DNA from: JBMOGA01 sp049318625
GTDB lineage: Bacteria; Pseudomonadota; Alphaproteobacteria; Rhizobiales; Hyphomicrobiaceae
NCBI GenBank assembly: GCA_049318625.1
Contig: JBMOGA010000030.1
Span: 1 to 46,177, forward strand
Reading direction: 5' to 3'
Length of the DNA stretch: 46,177 nucleotides
Position numbers and translations under genes: made by a program. The stretch's first letter is position 1; each line of letters begins with the position of its first letter. A model generated the notes under the pieces. It saw only the letters and a list, made by a program, of their open reading frames with translations. It was not told the DNA's origin and made no database searches. Positions 34,590 through 42,977 of this stretch are shown here, piece by piece.

Positions 34590-36620
34590 ATGAATTCAGC
34601 GAAGTCGAACAAGGGGCACCTCGGCCGGATCGCAGGCGGGGCACTGGCGCATTACATCGAGTTCGTGCGCCGCACGTCGTCCGTCACGTTCGATCCCGCC
34701 GATCTCTACGACCGGATGGCGGCCGAGGCGCCGGCCATCGTGGCCCTCTGGCACGGCCAATTCCTGCTGGTTCCAGCTCTGCAACGTCGCGACTTCAAGG
34801 CGCAGGCGATGGTGGCGCGGCACGGCGACGCCGAGGTGATCGCCGAGGTTCTGCGCCGGTTCGATTGTGAGCTGATCCGGGGGGCCGGTGCGGGCAACCG
34901 GCGCGCCGACAAAGGCGGAGCGCAAGCGTTGCGGGCGGCGCTGCGGACGCTGGCGTCGGGCTCGAGTGTCGTCATGACGGCGGACGTGCCGCCGGGACCG
35001 GCGCGGGTGGCGGGCCTCGGCATCGTGACACTGGCGCAATTGTCGGGACGTCCCATTCTGCCGGTCGCGGTGGCGTCCAGCCGGTTCTTGGCGTTCGACA
35101 CGTGGAGCCGGATGACGATCAACCTTCCGTTCGCACGGATCGGGGCGGTTCTCGGTCAGCCCATTCAGGTGGCGCGGACGGCTTCGGCGGACGAACTCGA
35201 GCGGGCGCGGCAGATGGTCGGCGCGGCTCTGGAGGAGGCGACCGAGAAAGCCTATCGGCTCGCCGGTGGCGACCGGCGGCGGGCGACGCCGGCGACGGTG
35301 CTGGCGCGGGAGGAGGGGGCGCCCGGACCGGGTGCGGGCCTTGCCGCCTATCGTGGGCTGACCAGGGTCGCCGGACCGATGCTGCCGGCGCTGCTCGCCT
35401 ATCGCCGATTCAAGGGCAAAGAGGATGCCGCGCGCGCCGACGAGCGCCTCGGGCGGACGACGCTCGCGCGCCCCGATGGCGCGCTGGCCTGGTTCCATGC
35501 GGCCAGTGTCGGCGAGACCAACGCCATCCTGCCGGTCATGGCGGCCATGCAGGCCCGGCGGCCGGACTTGCAGGTGCTGCTGACGACCGGAACCGTAACG
35601 TCGGCGCGGATCGCCGCCGACCGGCTGGGTCCGCGCGCGCTTCATCAGTACGTGCCGCTCGACGCGCCCGAATATGTCCAGCGGTTCCTCGACCACTGGC
35701 GGCCCGACATCGGTGTGCTGACCGAGAGCGACATCTGGCCGAACCTGATCCTCGAAAGCGCACGTCGGGAGATTCCGCTTGCGCTGGTCAATGCGCGCAT
35801 GTCATCGCGCAGTTTCAGCCGTTGGCGGAGGATGCGCAGGATCTCGCGTCCGCTGTTCGGCCGGTTTGCCGTCGTGCTCGCCCAGAACGAGCGTCTGGCG
35901 CGCCGGTTCGGCGATCTCGGTGCGATCTCGGCCCAAGCGGTCGGCAATCTCAAGATCGATGCGCCGCCGCCGCCCATCAATCCGGCCGCTCTCACGGCGC
36001 TGCGCGCGGTCATCGGCGGGCGTCCATGCTACGTCGCCGCCAGCACGCATCCGGGCGAGGAGGACATGCTGGCCGCGGCCCATCGCCAGATCGCCGCGCG
36101 CGTGCCGGGCGTGCTGACGATCATTGCGCCGCGCCATCCGGACCGCGGTGCCATGCTGGCCCAGCAGCTTTCGGGGCTCGGATTCGCCGTGAGCCGGCGC
36201 TCGCAGGGGGCTTTGCCCGATGCGCAGACAGAGATCTACCTCGCCGATACGCTGAACGAGCTCGGCACATTGTTCGCTGTATCGCCGATTGCCTTCATGG
36301 GCGGGTCGCTGGTGCCGCATGGCGGCCAGAACCCCATCGAGGCCGTTCGCCACGATGCCGTTGTGTTGACGGGACCGCATACGGCGAACTTCACCGATTT
36401 CTATCCGGCCCTCGTCAAGCGTGGTGGGGCCATCGTCGTTCAGGATGCCGGCGCGTTGGCGGAGGCCGTCTCGCGGCTGTTGACCGGCGGCGCCGAACTC
36501 GCGACGCGGCGGGCCGCCGCGCAACAGGCCCTGACGGGGCTTGCCGGGGCGCTGGACCGGACCGTGGAAGCGCTGCTCGGGTTGCTTCCGGCCCCGGAGG
36601 GTCTGAGACGTGCCTCTTGA
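34590..36620 (+). CDS. waaA: DUF374 acyltransferase-like domain fused to Kdo transferase
   Basis: A 676-aa protein joining two normally separate, adjacent genes. Residues about 1-220 are a DUF374 (lysophospholipid acyltransferase-like) domain: IVALWHGQFLLVPAL, LIRGAGAGNRRADKGGAQAL, GPARVAGLGIVTLAQLSG. An Arg/Ala/Gly linker (about 225-252) leads into 3-deoxy-D-manno-octulosonic acid transferase (about 253-676), which adds Kdo from CMP-Kdo to lipid IVA. Visible there are FHAASVGETNAILP with the acceptor-site E309, VLTESDIWPNLI (E379), and MGGSLVPHGGQNPIE. No stop, frameshift or in-frame ATG sits in the linker, so the fusion is real unless a GTG (near 35300) restarts translation. It overlaps lpxK by 11 bp. 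Confidence 0.9.
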   Translation: MNSAKSNKGHLGRIAGGALAHYIEFVRRTSSVTFDPADLYDRMAAEAPAIVALWHGQFLLVPALQRRDFKAQAMVARHGDAEVIAEVLRRFDCELIRGAGAGNRRADKGGAQALRAALRTLASGSSVVMTADVPPGPARVAGLGIVTLAQLSGRPILPVAVASSRFLAFDTWSRMTINLPFARIGAVLGQPIQVARTASADELERARQMVGAALEEATEKAYRLAGGDRRRATPATVLAREEGAPGPGAGLAAYRGLTRVAGPMLPALLAYRRFKGKEDAARADERLGRTTLARPDGALAWFHAASVGETNAILPVMAAMQARRPDLQVLLTTGTVTSARIAADRLGPRALHQYVPLDAPEYVQRFLDHWRPDIGVLTESDIWPNLILESARREIPLALVNARMSSRSFSRWRRMRRISRPLFGRFAVVLAQNERLARRFGDLGAISAQAVGNLKIDAPPPPINPAALTALRAVIGGRPCYVAASTHPGEEDMLAAAHRQIAARVPGVLTIIAPRHPDRGAMLAQQLSGLGFAVSRRSQGALPDAQTEIYLADTLNELGTLFAVSPIAFMGGSLVPHGGQNPIEAVRHDAVVLTGPHTANFTDFYPALVKRGGAIVVQDAGALAEAVSRLLTGGAELATRRAAAQQALTGLAGALDRTVEALLGLLPAPEGLRRAS

Positions 36621-37656
36621 GGAGCCGGCCTGGTGGTACGGCGCGGGCGGCAGCATCTGGCCGCGCGTGCTGTCCCCGGTCGGCGATCTGTATGGGCGCC
36701 TCGTCGCGCGCCGCTTTCGCCGGGCGCCGCTGCGCGCCGGCCTGCCGGTCATCTGCGTCGGAAACTTCACGCTGGGCGGGACCGGCAAGACCCCGCTGGT
36801 GCGCCATATCGTGGGGCGTCTTCGCGCGTTCGGGCGGCAGCCGGTGGTGCTGACGCGCGGTTACGGCGGGCACGAGCGCGGCCCCCACTGGGTGGACAAG
36901 GGCGTGGACAGCGCGCGGCGGGTCGGCGACGAGCCGCTGCTGCTGGTCAAAGATGTGCCAGTTCTGGTCGCGCGGGACCGTGCGGCCGGCGCCGCCGCGA
37001 TCGCGGCACGGTTCGGGTCCGGCGGGGTTGTCGTCATGGACGATGGTCTGCAGAACCCGGCGCTCGCCAAGGATCTTTCGATCGCGGTGCTCGATGGCCG
37101 CCGCCTGTTCGGCAACGGCCGCGTTTTCCCGGCCGGGCCGCTGCGGGCGGACCTGGCGTTCCAATTGGGCCTCGTCGATGCCGTCGTCGTCAATCAACCG
37201 GCCGGTGGCGCCTGTGACGCCGACTGGCTCGCGCGCTTTCGCACCCGGTTCGCCAAGCCAGTTCTCGAGGCACGGGTCGAGCCCGTGGAAGATACGGCCT
37301 GGCTGCGGGGCCGGCGGGTGTTGGCGTTCGCCGGCATCGGTCATCCGGCGCGATTCTTCCAACTGCTCGAACAACTTGGTGCCGAGGTGGTGGCGACGCG
37401 AGCCTTCGCCGACCACCAGCCGATGTCCGAGGCGGCGGCCGGCGCGCTGCTCGCGGATGCCAGGCGGGCCGAGGCAGATCTCGTGACCACCGAGAAGGAT
37501 GCCGCGCGCCTCGCGGGGACGACCGGATCGTGCGGCGTGCTGGCGGCGCGGAGCCGGGTGCTGGCGATCCGGCTGGTGTTCGGCGAGCCGGATCTCGAGC
37601 GGCTCGATGCGCTCCTGCGCCGGGCCCTCGCCGCGGACCAGCCAACTGCGGTATGA
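36610..37656 (+). CDS. lpxK: Tetraacyldisaccharide 4'-kinase
   Basis: A 348-aa membrane-associated P-loop kinase that phosphorylates the 4' position of tetraacyldisaccharide 1-phosphate, making lipid IVA. The N-terminal helix anchors it (EPAWWYGAGGSIWPRVLSP). Walker A is GNFTLGGTGKTPLV (51-64). Other LpxK landmarks are VVLTRGYGGHERG, VGDEPLLL, VVVMDDGLQNPAL and LLTTEKDA-type DLVTTEKDAARL near the end. It starts with GTG inside the last codons of the DUF374-WaaA gene, indicating coupled translation of consecutive lipid A/Kdo enzymes. Confidence 0.95.
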   Translation: MPLEEPAWWYGAGGSIWPRVLSPVGDLYGRLVARRFRRAPLRAGLPVICVGNFTLGGTGKTPLVRHIVGRLRAFGRQPVVLTRGYGGHERGPHWVDKGVDSARRVGDEPLLLVKDVPVLVARDRAAGAAAIAARFGSGGVVVMDDGLQNPALAKDLSIAVLDGRRLFGNGRVFPAGPLRADLAFQLGLVDAVVVNQPAGGACDADWLARFRTRFAKPVLEARVEPVEDTAWLRGRRVLAFAGIGHPARFFQLLEQLGAEVVATRAFADHQPMSEAAAGALLADARRAEADLVTTEKDAARLAGTTGSCGVLAARSRVLAIRLVFGEPDLERLDALLRRALAADQPTAV

Positions 37657-37720
37657 TCGCATGCGAGCGTTCGGGCGCGGCACCGGGCCCGGTCACCATC
37701 TCCCGGAGGGAGTTCCACCG

Positions 37721-38839
37721 ATGCACAGGGTTCGAGCCATAGTGGTGGCGCTGGCGATGGCGATTGCGCTGTCCGGCCACGAGGCCGCTGCCAGGACGTG
37801 CACGCGGGCCGATATCGGCGACAGCGTCGACCATGTCGGCGGCCTGCTGCGCAAGATCAACGCCGACACGTTTCCGGCCATCCAGGAGAAGATGCGGCAG
37901 CTCAAGGACCTCAAGGGCTGGAGCGAGACCGACTATCAGGAGCAGGCGGCGATGCTGCTCCAGGACGCCCGCACCGAGCAGCTCGACGCCCAATCCAACG
38001 ACCTGCTGATGCGGATCGACTCGATCGGCAGCGAGAAGGTCGACGGTGCCGATGCCTGCGCGCGCCTCGATGAACTCGAGGCGACGACGACCGAACTCAG
38101 CGTTGTGATGCGGACCAAGGCCAGCTACGCGCTGACCCGCCTCGACGCGATGATCGCCGAGGCGCAGGGTGCGAAAGGCCCGCGTGCCAAGGCCCCGGTC
38201 AACGCCGAGATCGAGCGGCCCAAAGCGCCGCCGGCCGCGCCGGCCGCGCCGCGGGCTGCCGCGCCGCCGGCCGTCGCCATGCTGCCCCAAGGCGGTTGGA
38301 CGACGCGGACCGAGGCCGAGGCGCCGCCCGCCGAAGCCGCGCCCGCCGTCGATCCGGAGGGCTATTCCATCGATGAGATCCGCGATGCGACGCGGGGCTT
38401 CTTCGGGCAGGTCTCGACGGGCCTCGCCAGCGTCATCGAACATGCTTTCAGCAAGTCCGGGCGGCCGGTCGGCTATGTCCTCGGCAATGAAGGCGGGGGT
38501 GCGTTCCTCGCCGGTCTGCGCTACGGGAAGGGCACCCTCTACTTGCGGAGCGGGGGGACGCAGGAGGTGTTCTGGCACGGGCCGTCGATCGGCTACGATG
38601 TCGGCGTGTCCGGGGCGAAGACGATGTTCCTCATCTACAATCTGCGCTCCGTTGATAATCTGTTCGCCCGCTTCACGGGTATCGAAGGCTCAGCCTACGT
38701 GGTCGGCGGTGTCGGCATGACGTTCCTGACCGACGGCCGGGTGGTGATGGCCCCCATCCGTTCCGGGCTCGGACTGCGGATCGGGGCCAATCTCGGCTAT
38801 GTGCGCTTCACCCGCACCCAGACCTGGAACCCGTTCTGA
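37721..38839 (+). CDS. DUF1134 protein with long helical secreted N-terminal half
   Basis: A 372-aa exported protein. A signal peptide (MHRVRAIVVALAMAIALSG) ends near EAAART. Residues about 28-155 are charged and helical (VGGLLRKINADTFPAIQEKM, DELEATTTELSVVMRTKASY), with C27 and a second Cys near 115. A Pro/Ala-rich linker (about 155-210) leads to the DUF1134 domain (about 215-372) with YVLGNEGGGAFLAGLRYGKG, QEVFWHGPSIGYDVGVSGAK and GGVGMTFLTDG. DUF1134 resembles the SYLF/Ysc84 lipid-binding fold in its glycine pattern. Typical DUF1134 proteins are, to my knowledge, shorter. Ribosome site GGAGGG precedes ATG 37721. It follows lpxK by 64 bp, hinting at an envelope role. Confidence 0.8.
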   Translation: MHRVRAIVVALAMAIALSGHEAAARTCTRADIGDSVDHVGGLLRKINADTFPAIQEKMRQLKDLKGWSETDYQEQAAMLLQDARTEQLDAQSNDLLMRIDSIGSEKVDGADACARLDELEATTTELSVVMRTKASYALTRLDAMIAEAQGAKGPRAKAPVNAEIERPKAPPAAPAAPRAAAPPAVAMLPQGGWTTRTEAEAPPAEAAPAVDPEGYSIDEIRDATRGFFGQVSTGLASVIEHAFSKSGRPVGYVLGNEGGGAFLAGLRYGKGTLYLRSGGTQEVFWHGPSIGYDVGVSGAKTMFLIYNLRSVDNLFARFTGIEGSAYVVGGVGMTFLTDGRVVMAPIRSGLGLRIGANLGYVRFTRTQTWNPF

Positions 38840-38854
38840 GGGCAGGGCGGCCGT

Positions 38855-39367
38855 TCAGTCCTCCAGGGGATCGATCTCGGGGACCGGCTTCGGCGCCCGC
38901 TTGACCGGTTTCGGCTTGCGCTTGGGCTTCGGCGCCGGCTCGAAGGTGTGGACAACGACGATCGGCTCGGCAGACCCGACCACGATGCAGCGGCGGCAGC
39001 CCTGTGCGACCACGTCCGTCTCGTAGCGGGGGCGCAGTGTGCCGCGGTAGGGATATTCCATTGCCGGGGCGTACAGGGCCGGCGCATCCTTCAAGCCGCG
39101 CGCCGACGGGGCGTGGACCACGACCCCGTAAGGTGGCTCGACGTAGGACCGCACGACCGGTTCGACGGTGCGCGGCGCGACATGCACGTACACCGGGGCA
39201 TGGCGCTCACCGAATATGCCCTGGGCGACCGGATAGTAGGTTCCCGGCGGCAGCGGGGGATAGACCTCGGTGATGCTGTGCAACACGACGCGATCGTGGG
39301 CGGACGCGGGGTACGCAGCAAGCCCGACCAGGGCAGCGGCGGTGGCGACAAGCGGCAGGTGACGCAT
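38855..39367 (-). CDS. Secreted protein of unknown function, basic Pro/Lys tail
   Basis: A 170-aa protein that I do not recognise. It has a signal peptide (MRHLPLVATAAALVGLAAYP, cleavage near ASAHD). The body is Pro/Tyr/Val-rich (EVYPPLPPGTYYPVAQGIFG, VEPPYGVVVHAP, MEYPYRGTLRPRYETDVV) with one GCRRC cysteine pair. The C-terminus is KPKRKPKPVKRAPKPVPEID, likely disordered. ATG 39367 has a GGAG ribosome site at good distance. It is convergent with the DUF1134 gene (15 bp). Confidence 0.7.
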   Translation of the reverse strand: MRHLPLVATAAALVGLAAYPASAHDRVVLHSITEVYPPLPPGTYYPVAQGIFGERHAPVYVHVAPRTVEPVVRSYVEPPYGVVVHAPSARGLKDAPALYAPAMEYPYRGTLRPRYETDVVAQGCRRCIVVGSAEPIVVVHTFEPAPKPKRKPKPVKRAPKPVPEIDPLED

Positions 39368-39379
39368 GAACAAGCTCCG

Positions 39380-39420
39380 ACACGGATTATCCGTCGACGC
39401 TTGATACTATAAATCCGTGT
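39380..39420 (-). promoter_or_regulatory. AT-rich promoter region with nested dyads
   Basis: An inverted repeat ACACGGAT (39380-39387) / ATCCGTGT (39413-39420) brackets an AT-rich stretch. A smaller perfect dyad CGGAT-T-ATCCG lies at 39383-39393. On the minus strand TATAGT (39411-39406) is a good -10 candidate for the secreted-protein gene starting at 39367. No clear -35 box is visible, so activator or alternative-sigma control is possible. Confidence 0.45.
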
Positions 39421-39457
39421 TCGAAGTGTGTGTTCAGCGCATTTTGGTAAAGACAGG

Positions 39458-39508
39458 GGACCGGAGCCCGCTCCGGTCCGGGTTCTCGGGCCCGGTCTCG
39501 GCCGGGCC
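39458..39508 (-). terminator. Tandem hairpins after the small secreted protein gene
   Basis: Stem 1: GGCCCGG (39489-39495) / CCGGGCC (39502-39508). Stem 2: perfect 9-bp GGACCGGAG (39458-39466) / CTCCGGTCC (39471-39479) with a 4-nt loop. Both follow the minus-strand gene ending at 39514. After stem 2 the transcript reads CCTGTCTTTACC, a weak U-rich stretch, so this is a plausible intrinsic terminator. Confidence 0.55.
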
Positions 39509-39513
39509 GAAGT

Positions 39514-39867
39514 TCAGCGCTTGCGGCTGCGCGTCATGCACGGGCGTGCCGAGACATTGCAGGTGACGCCGGACGGGCCATCGCTGCATTGGACGGTCTT
39601 GCCGCCGGCGATGGCGAAATTGGCCCACTCGGAGCCGTACTCGAAGGCGGTGAAGCTCGACCAGGACTCGATCGCCTGCGCCTGTGCGGCCTTGCGGTTC
39701 GGCATGGCACCGCCCGATCCGTAATGCCAGTGGTCCGACATGCACAGACGATTGCCTTCGCGCCGCAGGTCGTGCATCCCGGCCAGCCCGACGTCTTCCT
39801 GCGCAGCAAAGGCGGTCGAAGCGAGTGCCGCTAAAGAAACAGCGGTGGCAACAAGCAACTTCATCAT
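39514..39867 (-). CDS. Small secreted protein, unknown function, conserved-looking Cys/Trp motifs
   Basis: A 117-aa exported protein. The signal peptide (MMKLLVATAVSLAALASTAF, cleaved near AFAAQ) is followed by RLCMSDHWHYGSGGAMPNRK, AIESWSSFTAFEYGSEWANF and CSDGPSGVTCNVSARPCMTR with four cysteines in total. This pattern (CMxxHxHYG, W..FT..EYG, CxVxARPC) is one I associate with small periplasmic proteins of rhizobial genomes, with no known function. ATG 39867 sits behind a GAGGGG ribosome site. Confidence 0.75.
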   Translation of the reverse strand: MMKLLVATAVSLAALASTAFAAQEDVGLAGMHDLRREGNRLCMSDHWHYGSGGAMPNRKAAQAQAIESWSSFTAFEYGSEWANFAIAGGKTVQCSDGPSGVTCNVSARPCMTRSRKR

Positions 39868-40000
39868 GGGCAATCCCCTCGAGGCGCGAATCGATGAGAT
39901 GAGTGTCGACGCGGGGGTGGGCGGCGGCTAGTGCCGGGACGCCGCAACCCCTACGGGCAACGGCAGGCGTGGCGAGCCGGTCACAAGTTTCTGGCGCTGG

Positions 40001-40444
40001 TCAGGAACGCAATTGCTCGAAGGCGCGGCGGATGCCGGCCGGCATCGGTGCGGGGCGGCGGGTCTGGCGATCGACGAAAACATGGATGAACCAGCCTTCG
40101 ACGCGGGCCGTCTCCTCGCCGGGCGCGAACAGGCCGAGGTCATAGCGGACCGACGAATTGCCGAGATGGCCGATGGCCAAACCGGCCTCGATGGCGTCGG
40201 GATAGGCGAAGGAGGCGTGGAAGCGGCATCCGCTCTCGACGACGACGCCGATCACGGAGGCCGTGTGGATATCCAGGCCGCCCGCCGCGATGAGGTAGCG
40301 GTTCACGACACTGTCGAAGTAGGCGTAGTAGACCACGTTGTTGACGTGGCCGTAGACGTCGTTGTCCGACCACCGCGTCTCGACAGGTGCGAAATGCGGG
40401 TAGGCAGTCCGGAGCGGGCGCGCCGCACGTTTGTTTCCCGTCAC
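40001..40444 (-). CDS. Acyl-CoA thioesterase, 4HBT/YbgC-like hotdog protein
   Basis: A 147-aa hotdog-fold thioesterase. RWSDNDVYGHVNNVVYYAYF holds the family motif, with the catalytic Asp within DxDxxGHVNN. The central helix is FDSVVNRYLIAAGG and a later strand is ARVEGWFIHVFVD. Members hydrolyse 4-hydroxybenzoyl-CoA or short/medium acyl-CoAs; substrate unassigned. I place the start at GTG 40444 because it follows CCGGAGGT at proper distance and because the upstream extension (to 40513) overlaps the Rid gene. It starts 19 bp after the Rid stop codon, so the two probably form an operon. Confidence 0.87.
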   Translation of the reverse strand: MTGNKRAARPLRTAYPHFAPVETRWSDNDVYGHVNNVVYYAYFDSVVNRYLIAAGGLDIHTASVIGVVVESGCRFHASFAYPDAIEAGLAIGHLGNSSVRYDLGLFAPGEETARVEGWFIHVFVDRQTRRPAPMPAGIRRAFEQLRS

Positions 40445-40463
40445 GGCGCGACCTCCGGTCGTG

Positions 40464-40811
40464 CTACTTCGCGGCCGTGACCTGGATCTCGACCAGCATA
40501 CGCGGATCGGCAAGCGCGGCCTCGATGCAGGCGCGGCCGGGCAGGTTCTCGCCGCCGGTCCAGGCGTTCCAGACCTCGTTCATGGCATCGCGCAAGCGGA
40601 TGTCCGACAGCCAGATCGTGGCGAACACGGCCTTGGTCTTGTTGGTCCCGCACTTGGCGAGCAGGCGGTCGATCTCGGCCAGGATTTCCTGGGTCTGGCC
40701 CTTGACGTCCTTGCTGACGTCCTGGGCCGTGATGCCGGCAGTGAATACGAAGCCATTGGCTTCGACGGCCTTCGAGTAGATCTTCGACGGCTCGTGGCGG
40801 ATGACGGTCAT
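40464..40811 (-). CDS. Rid family (YjgF/YER057c/UK114) protein
   Basis: A 115-aa trimeric chorismate-mutase-like fold protein. The catalytic arginine is in GRACIEAALADPRMLVEIQV, matching RidA R105, which binds imine/enamine acids. Other landmarks are GFVFTAGITAQD and DIRLRDAMNEVWNAW. RidA members deaminate reactive 2-aminoacrylate; the DxxxRDAMNExWxxW type belongs to other Rid subgroups whose substrates are less certain. It is the first gene of a pair with the thioesterase. Confidence 0.88.
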   Translation of the reverse strand: MTVIRHEPSKIYSKAVEANGFVFTAGITAQDVSKDVKGQTQEILAEIDRLLAKCGTNKTKAVFATIWLSDIRLRDAMNEVWNAWTGGENLPGRACIEAALADPRMLVEIQVTAAK

Positions 40812-40887
40812 CGGCTCTCTCCGTGGGTTGGTTAGCGGCCTTCTTTAGCGGGCGGGCGGGCGCGTTGTCATGGAGTTTCGGCGCGGT

Positions 40888-41466
40888 TCAGAACAGCGGC
40901 TCGTCGTAGCGGGTCTTGCCGTCGAGGACGAGGCCCTTGATGGCTGCCTGGCCGCCACTGCCGACCGCCACGATCACCGACAGTGCCTCGGCGCGCACGC
41001 GGGCCTCGAGGTCCTTGCCGGTGCCTTCCGGCACGAAGTAGCTCTCGATGCCGTAGCGCACGCGGACGCTTAGCGTCTGATTGTTGCGGACTTGGCCGAC
41101 CTGCCAGCCCGCCAGGACGATGCGGTCGGCCCCCGTCGCTTGTGGTCGGCTGCGGCTGGCGGAGATCGGGGCCCAGTTTTCTGCGCCGTCCTTCCGTCGG
41201 CGTTCGAGGAGCACGTAGAGGCTATCGCCATCGTTGCCGGGCTTGGCGACGAGGTCGGCGGCCGGCACGGTGGAGATCTCGTAATTGAGGATCACATAGT
41301 CGCCGCGGAACAGGCTGCGCGGATCGACCGGGACGGTCGGCAGCACGATCTCGCGGCCCGTGGCGATCAGGCGGGCGCGATCGAGGATCATGGCGGCCAG
41401 GGCTCCGGTCTGCAGGAGCGCGACCAGAAGGGCGAGAACGAGGGGGCGGGCGAGCCAGGCCGGCAT
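40888..41466 (-). CDS. GDYXXLXY-domain membrane-anchored protein
   Basis: A 192-aa protein with an N-terminal membrane helix (about 7-28, LVLALLVALLQTGALAAMI) and a periplasmic region containing the defining FRGDYVILNYEIS motif and the later LSVRVRYGIESYFVPEGTGK. The family is almost always paired with a DUF2157 membrane protein. Here that gene ends 2 bp before this start, so the two should be made together. Function unknown. Confidence 0.85.
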   Translation of the reverse strand: MPAWLARPLVLALLVALLQTGALAAMILDRARLIATGREIVLPTVPVDPRSLFRGDYVILNYEISTVPAADLVAKPGNDGDSLYVLLERRRKDGAENWAPISASRSRPQATGADRIVLAGWQVGQVRNNQTLSVRVRYGIESYFVPEGTGKDLEARVRAEALSVIVAVGSGGQAAIKGLVLDGKTRYDEPLF

Positions 41467-41468
41467 GG

Positions 41469-42557
41469 TCAGATCCTCCCTGCGCGTTCGCTGGCGCGCG
41501 CGTTCAGCCACCAGGCGAGCACGGCCAGCGCCATCGCCAGAACGCCGGCGACCAGGAAGAACAGCGAGGTTCCGATCAACGAGCCGAGCGTCTTGCCGTA
41601 GAGCCCCAGCACCTCGACCGAGAAGGCCGAGTAGGCGATCCACAGGATGCCGCGGTGGTTGGTGCGGGCGCCCCAGGCCAGTGCGCCGAGCAGCAGGGCA
41701 AGCGTGAGGACCGCGAGCCCGGTCTGCGCCCAGCCGCTGCGATCCTCGAAGAATTGCAGCGCGAACAGGCCGGCGTAGGCGACGGCAGCGCCATAGCCGA
41801 AAGCGGCAAGGGCGCGCCGTCCCGTGATCAGTTCGACACGGCCGGCGGCCATGGCGCCGACGGCCACCGCGATACCGACGGTCGCAACCAAAGCGTGTGG
41901 CAAGCCGGCGATCAGGTAGCCGAGCATCACCACCCAGATGGCCAGCGCGAGCGCCGCCAGATGCAGGCCCGGCGCCCAGTTCTGCCGCCACAGCGCGGCG
42001 GTGACGATCAGCCAGGCCGGGACGAAGCCGAAGTGCACGGCGCCGATCCGGGCGGTTTCCCAACTGCTCCAGACGACGACGAGGATCAGGGCGAGAGCAA
42101 GGGCCGCATTGGAACGGAAGGCGAGGCCGGCGGCAAGGGTGCCGGCGGCCCACAGCAGCACGGCGTCGGGCGGATTGCCGTCGAGGTGATACATCTGGGC
42201 GACCAGCATGATGCCGGCCCCGAACAGACCGACGCCGGCCAGCACGGCGGCGTGCGCGAATGCATGCAATTGGCGCTCGATCAGGACGGCCGCCGCGCCA
42301 TAGGAAATCCAAAGCCCGGTGAGCAGCAGGCCGAGACGGGCGAGACGGGACATGCTGTCCCAGTTGGCGGCGACGAAGGTCATGGCCGCGAAGCCGAGCA
42401 GGACGGCGGCGATGGTGGCGAGCACGGCGGCGAACCGCGACTGGCGCGGCGGGCCCTGGATCTCGGCGCTGATGGCGCGGAGGCCGTCGGCCGTTACCCA
42501 CCCGGCCTCGTGCCAGCGGGCGAGATCGCGCTCGAGCTGCTTACGGCTGAACCACAT
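41469..42557 (-). CDS. DUF2157 polytopic membrane protein
   Basis: A 362-aa protein. The N-terminal cytosolic region (RKQLERDLARWHEAGWVTAD) matches the start of DUF2157. About ten hydrophobic segments follow from residue 45 to 355. Conserved-looking motifs are FVAANWDSMSRLARLGLL and AQMYHLDGNPPDAVLLWAAG, the latter typical of DUF2157. ATG 42557 gives the family N-terminus; the frame opens at 42602. The 2-bp spacing to the GDYXXLXY gene indicates an operon. No biochemical role is known for the pair. Confidence 0.85.
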   Translation of the reverse strand: MWFSRKQLERDLARWHEAGWVTADGLRAISAEIQGPPRQSRFAAVLATIAAVLLGFAAMTFVAANWDSMSRLARLGLLLTGLWISYGAAAVLIERQLHAFAHAAVLAGVGLFGAGIMLVAQMYHLDGNPPDAVLLWAAGTLAAGLAFRSNAALALALILVVVWSSWETARIGAVHFGFVPAWLIVTAALWRQNWAPGLHLAALALAIWVVMLGYLIAGLPHALVATVGIAVAVGAMAAGRVELITGRRALAAFGYGAAVAYAGLFALQFFEDRSGWAQTGLAVLTLALLLGALAWGARTNHRGILWIAYSAFSVEVLGLYGKTLGSLIGTSLFFLVAGVLAMALAVLAWWLNARASERAGRI

Positions 42558-42698
42558 CGACCCTGTCCACTCCTCTCGTGCGGCGACCCGTCCGCCCCGC
42601 ACGCGCAGGGTCCATCAAGTGGCCGGACCAATCAAGCCTCCGGCCGGCCGAGCCGCAAGGCTGGCGCGCGACCGTGTCGGCCGTGTGACCGATGAATG

Positions 42699-42977
42699 TC
42701 AGGGTGCGGTGCCGCCCTTCAATCCTCGGTCGACGGCGGCGCGGACGATCTCCGGCAGGTCGTCGCGCAGGCTCCAGACCTGCACCTCGACGCCCTCGAG
42801 GCGTTGATCGACGCGGGCGACCGCACCGGCCATGCGCTCCAGGTGCTGGCCGGTCGATTCCTTGAGGGCGACGATCTCGGGATGAACGGCGCGCAGTTGG
42901 CCGGTGAGCACGCTGAGCGCGCCCTCCAGATCGCCGACGCGGCGCTTCAGATCGAGGATTTCGGCTTCGACATTCAT
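42699..42977 (-). CDS. Small coiled-coil protein, unknown function
   Basis: A 92-aa protein that is almost wholly helical. Heptad-like spacing runs from VEAEILDLKRRVGDLEGALS through VARVDQRLEGVEVQVWSLRD. It ends with VRAAVDRGLKGGTAP. No signal peptide or known motif. ATG 42977 is the better start because upstream residues to 43019 are not helical in the same way. Possibly a structural or regulatory partner of another protein. Confidence 0.6.
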   Translation of the reverse strand: MNVEAEILDLKRRVGDLEGALSVLTGQLRAVHPEIVALKESTGQHLERMAGAVARVDQRLEGVEVQVWSLRDDLPEIVRAAVDRGLKGGTAP

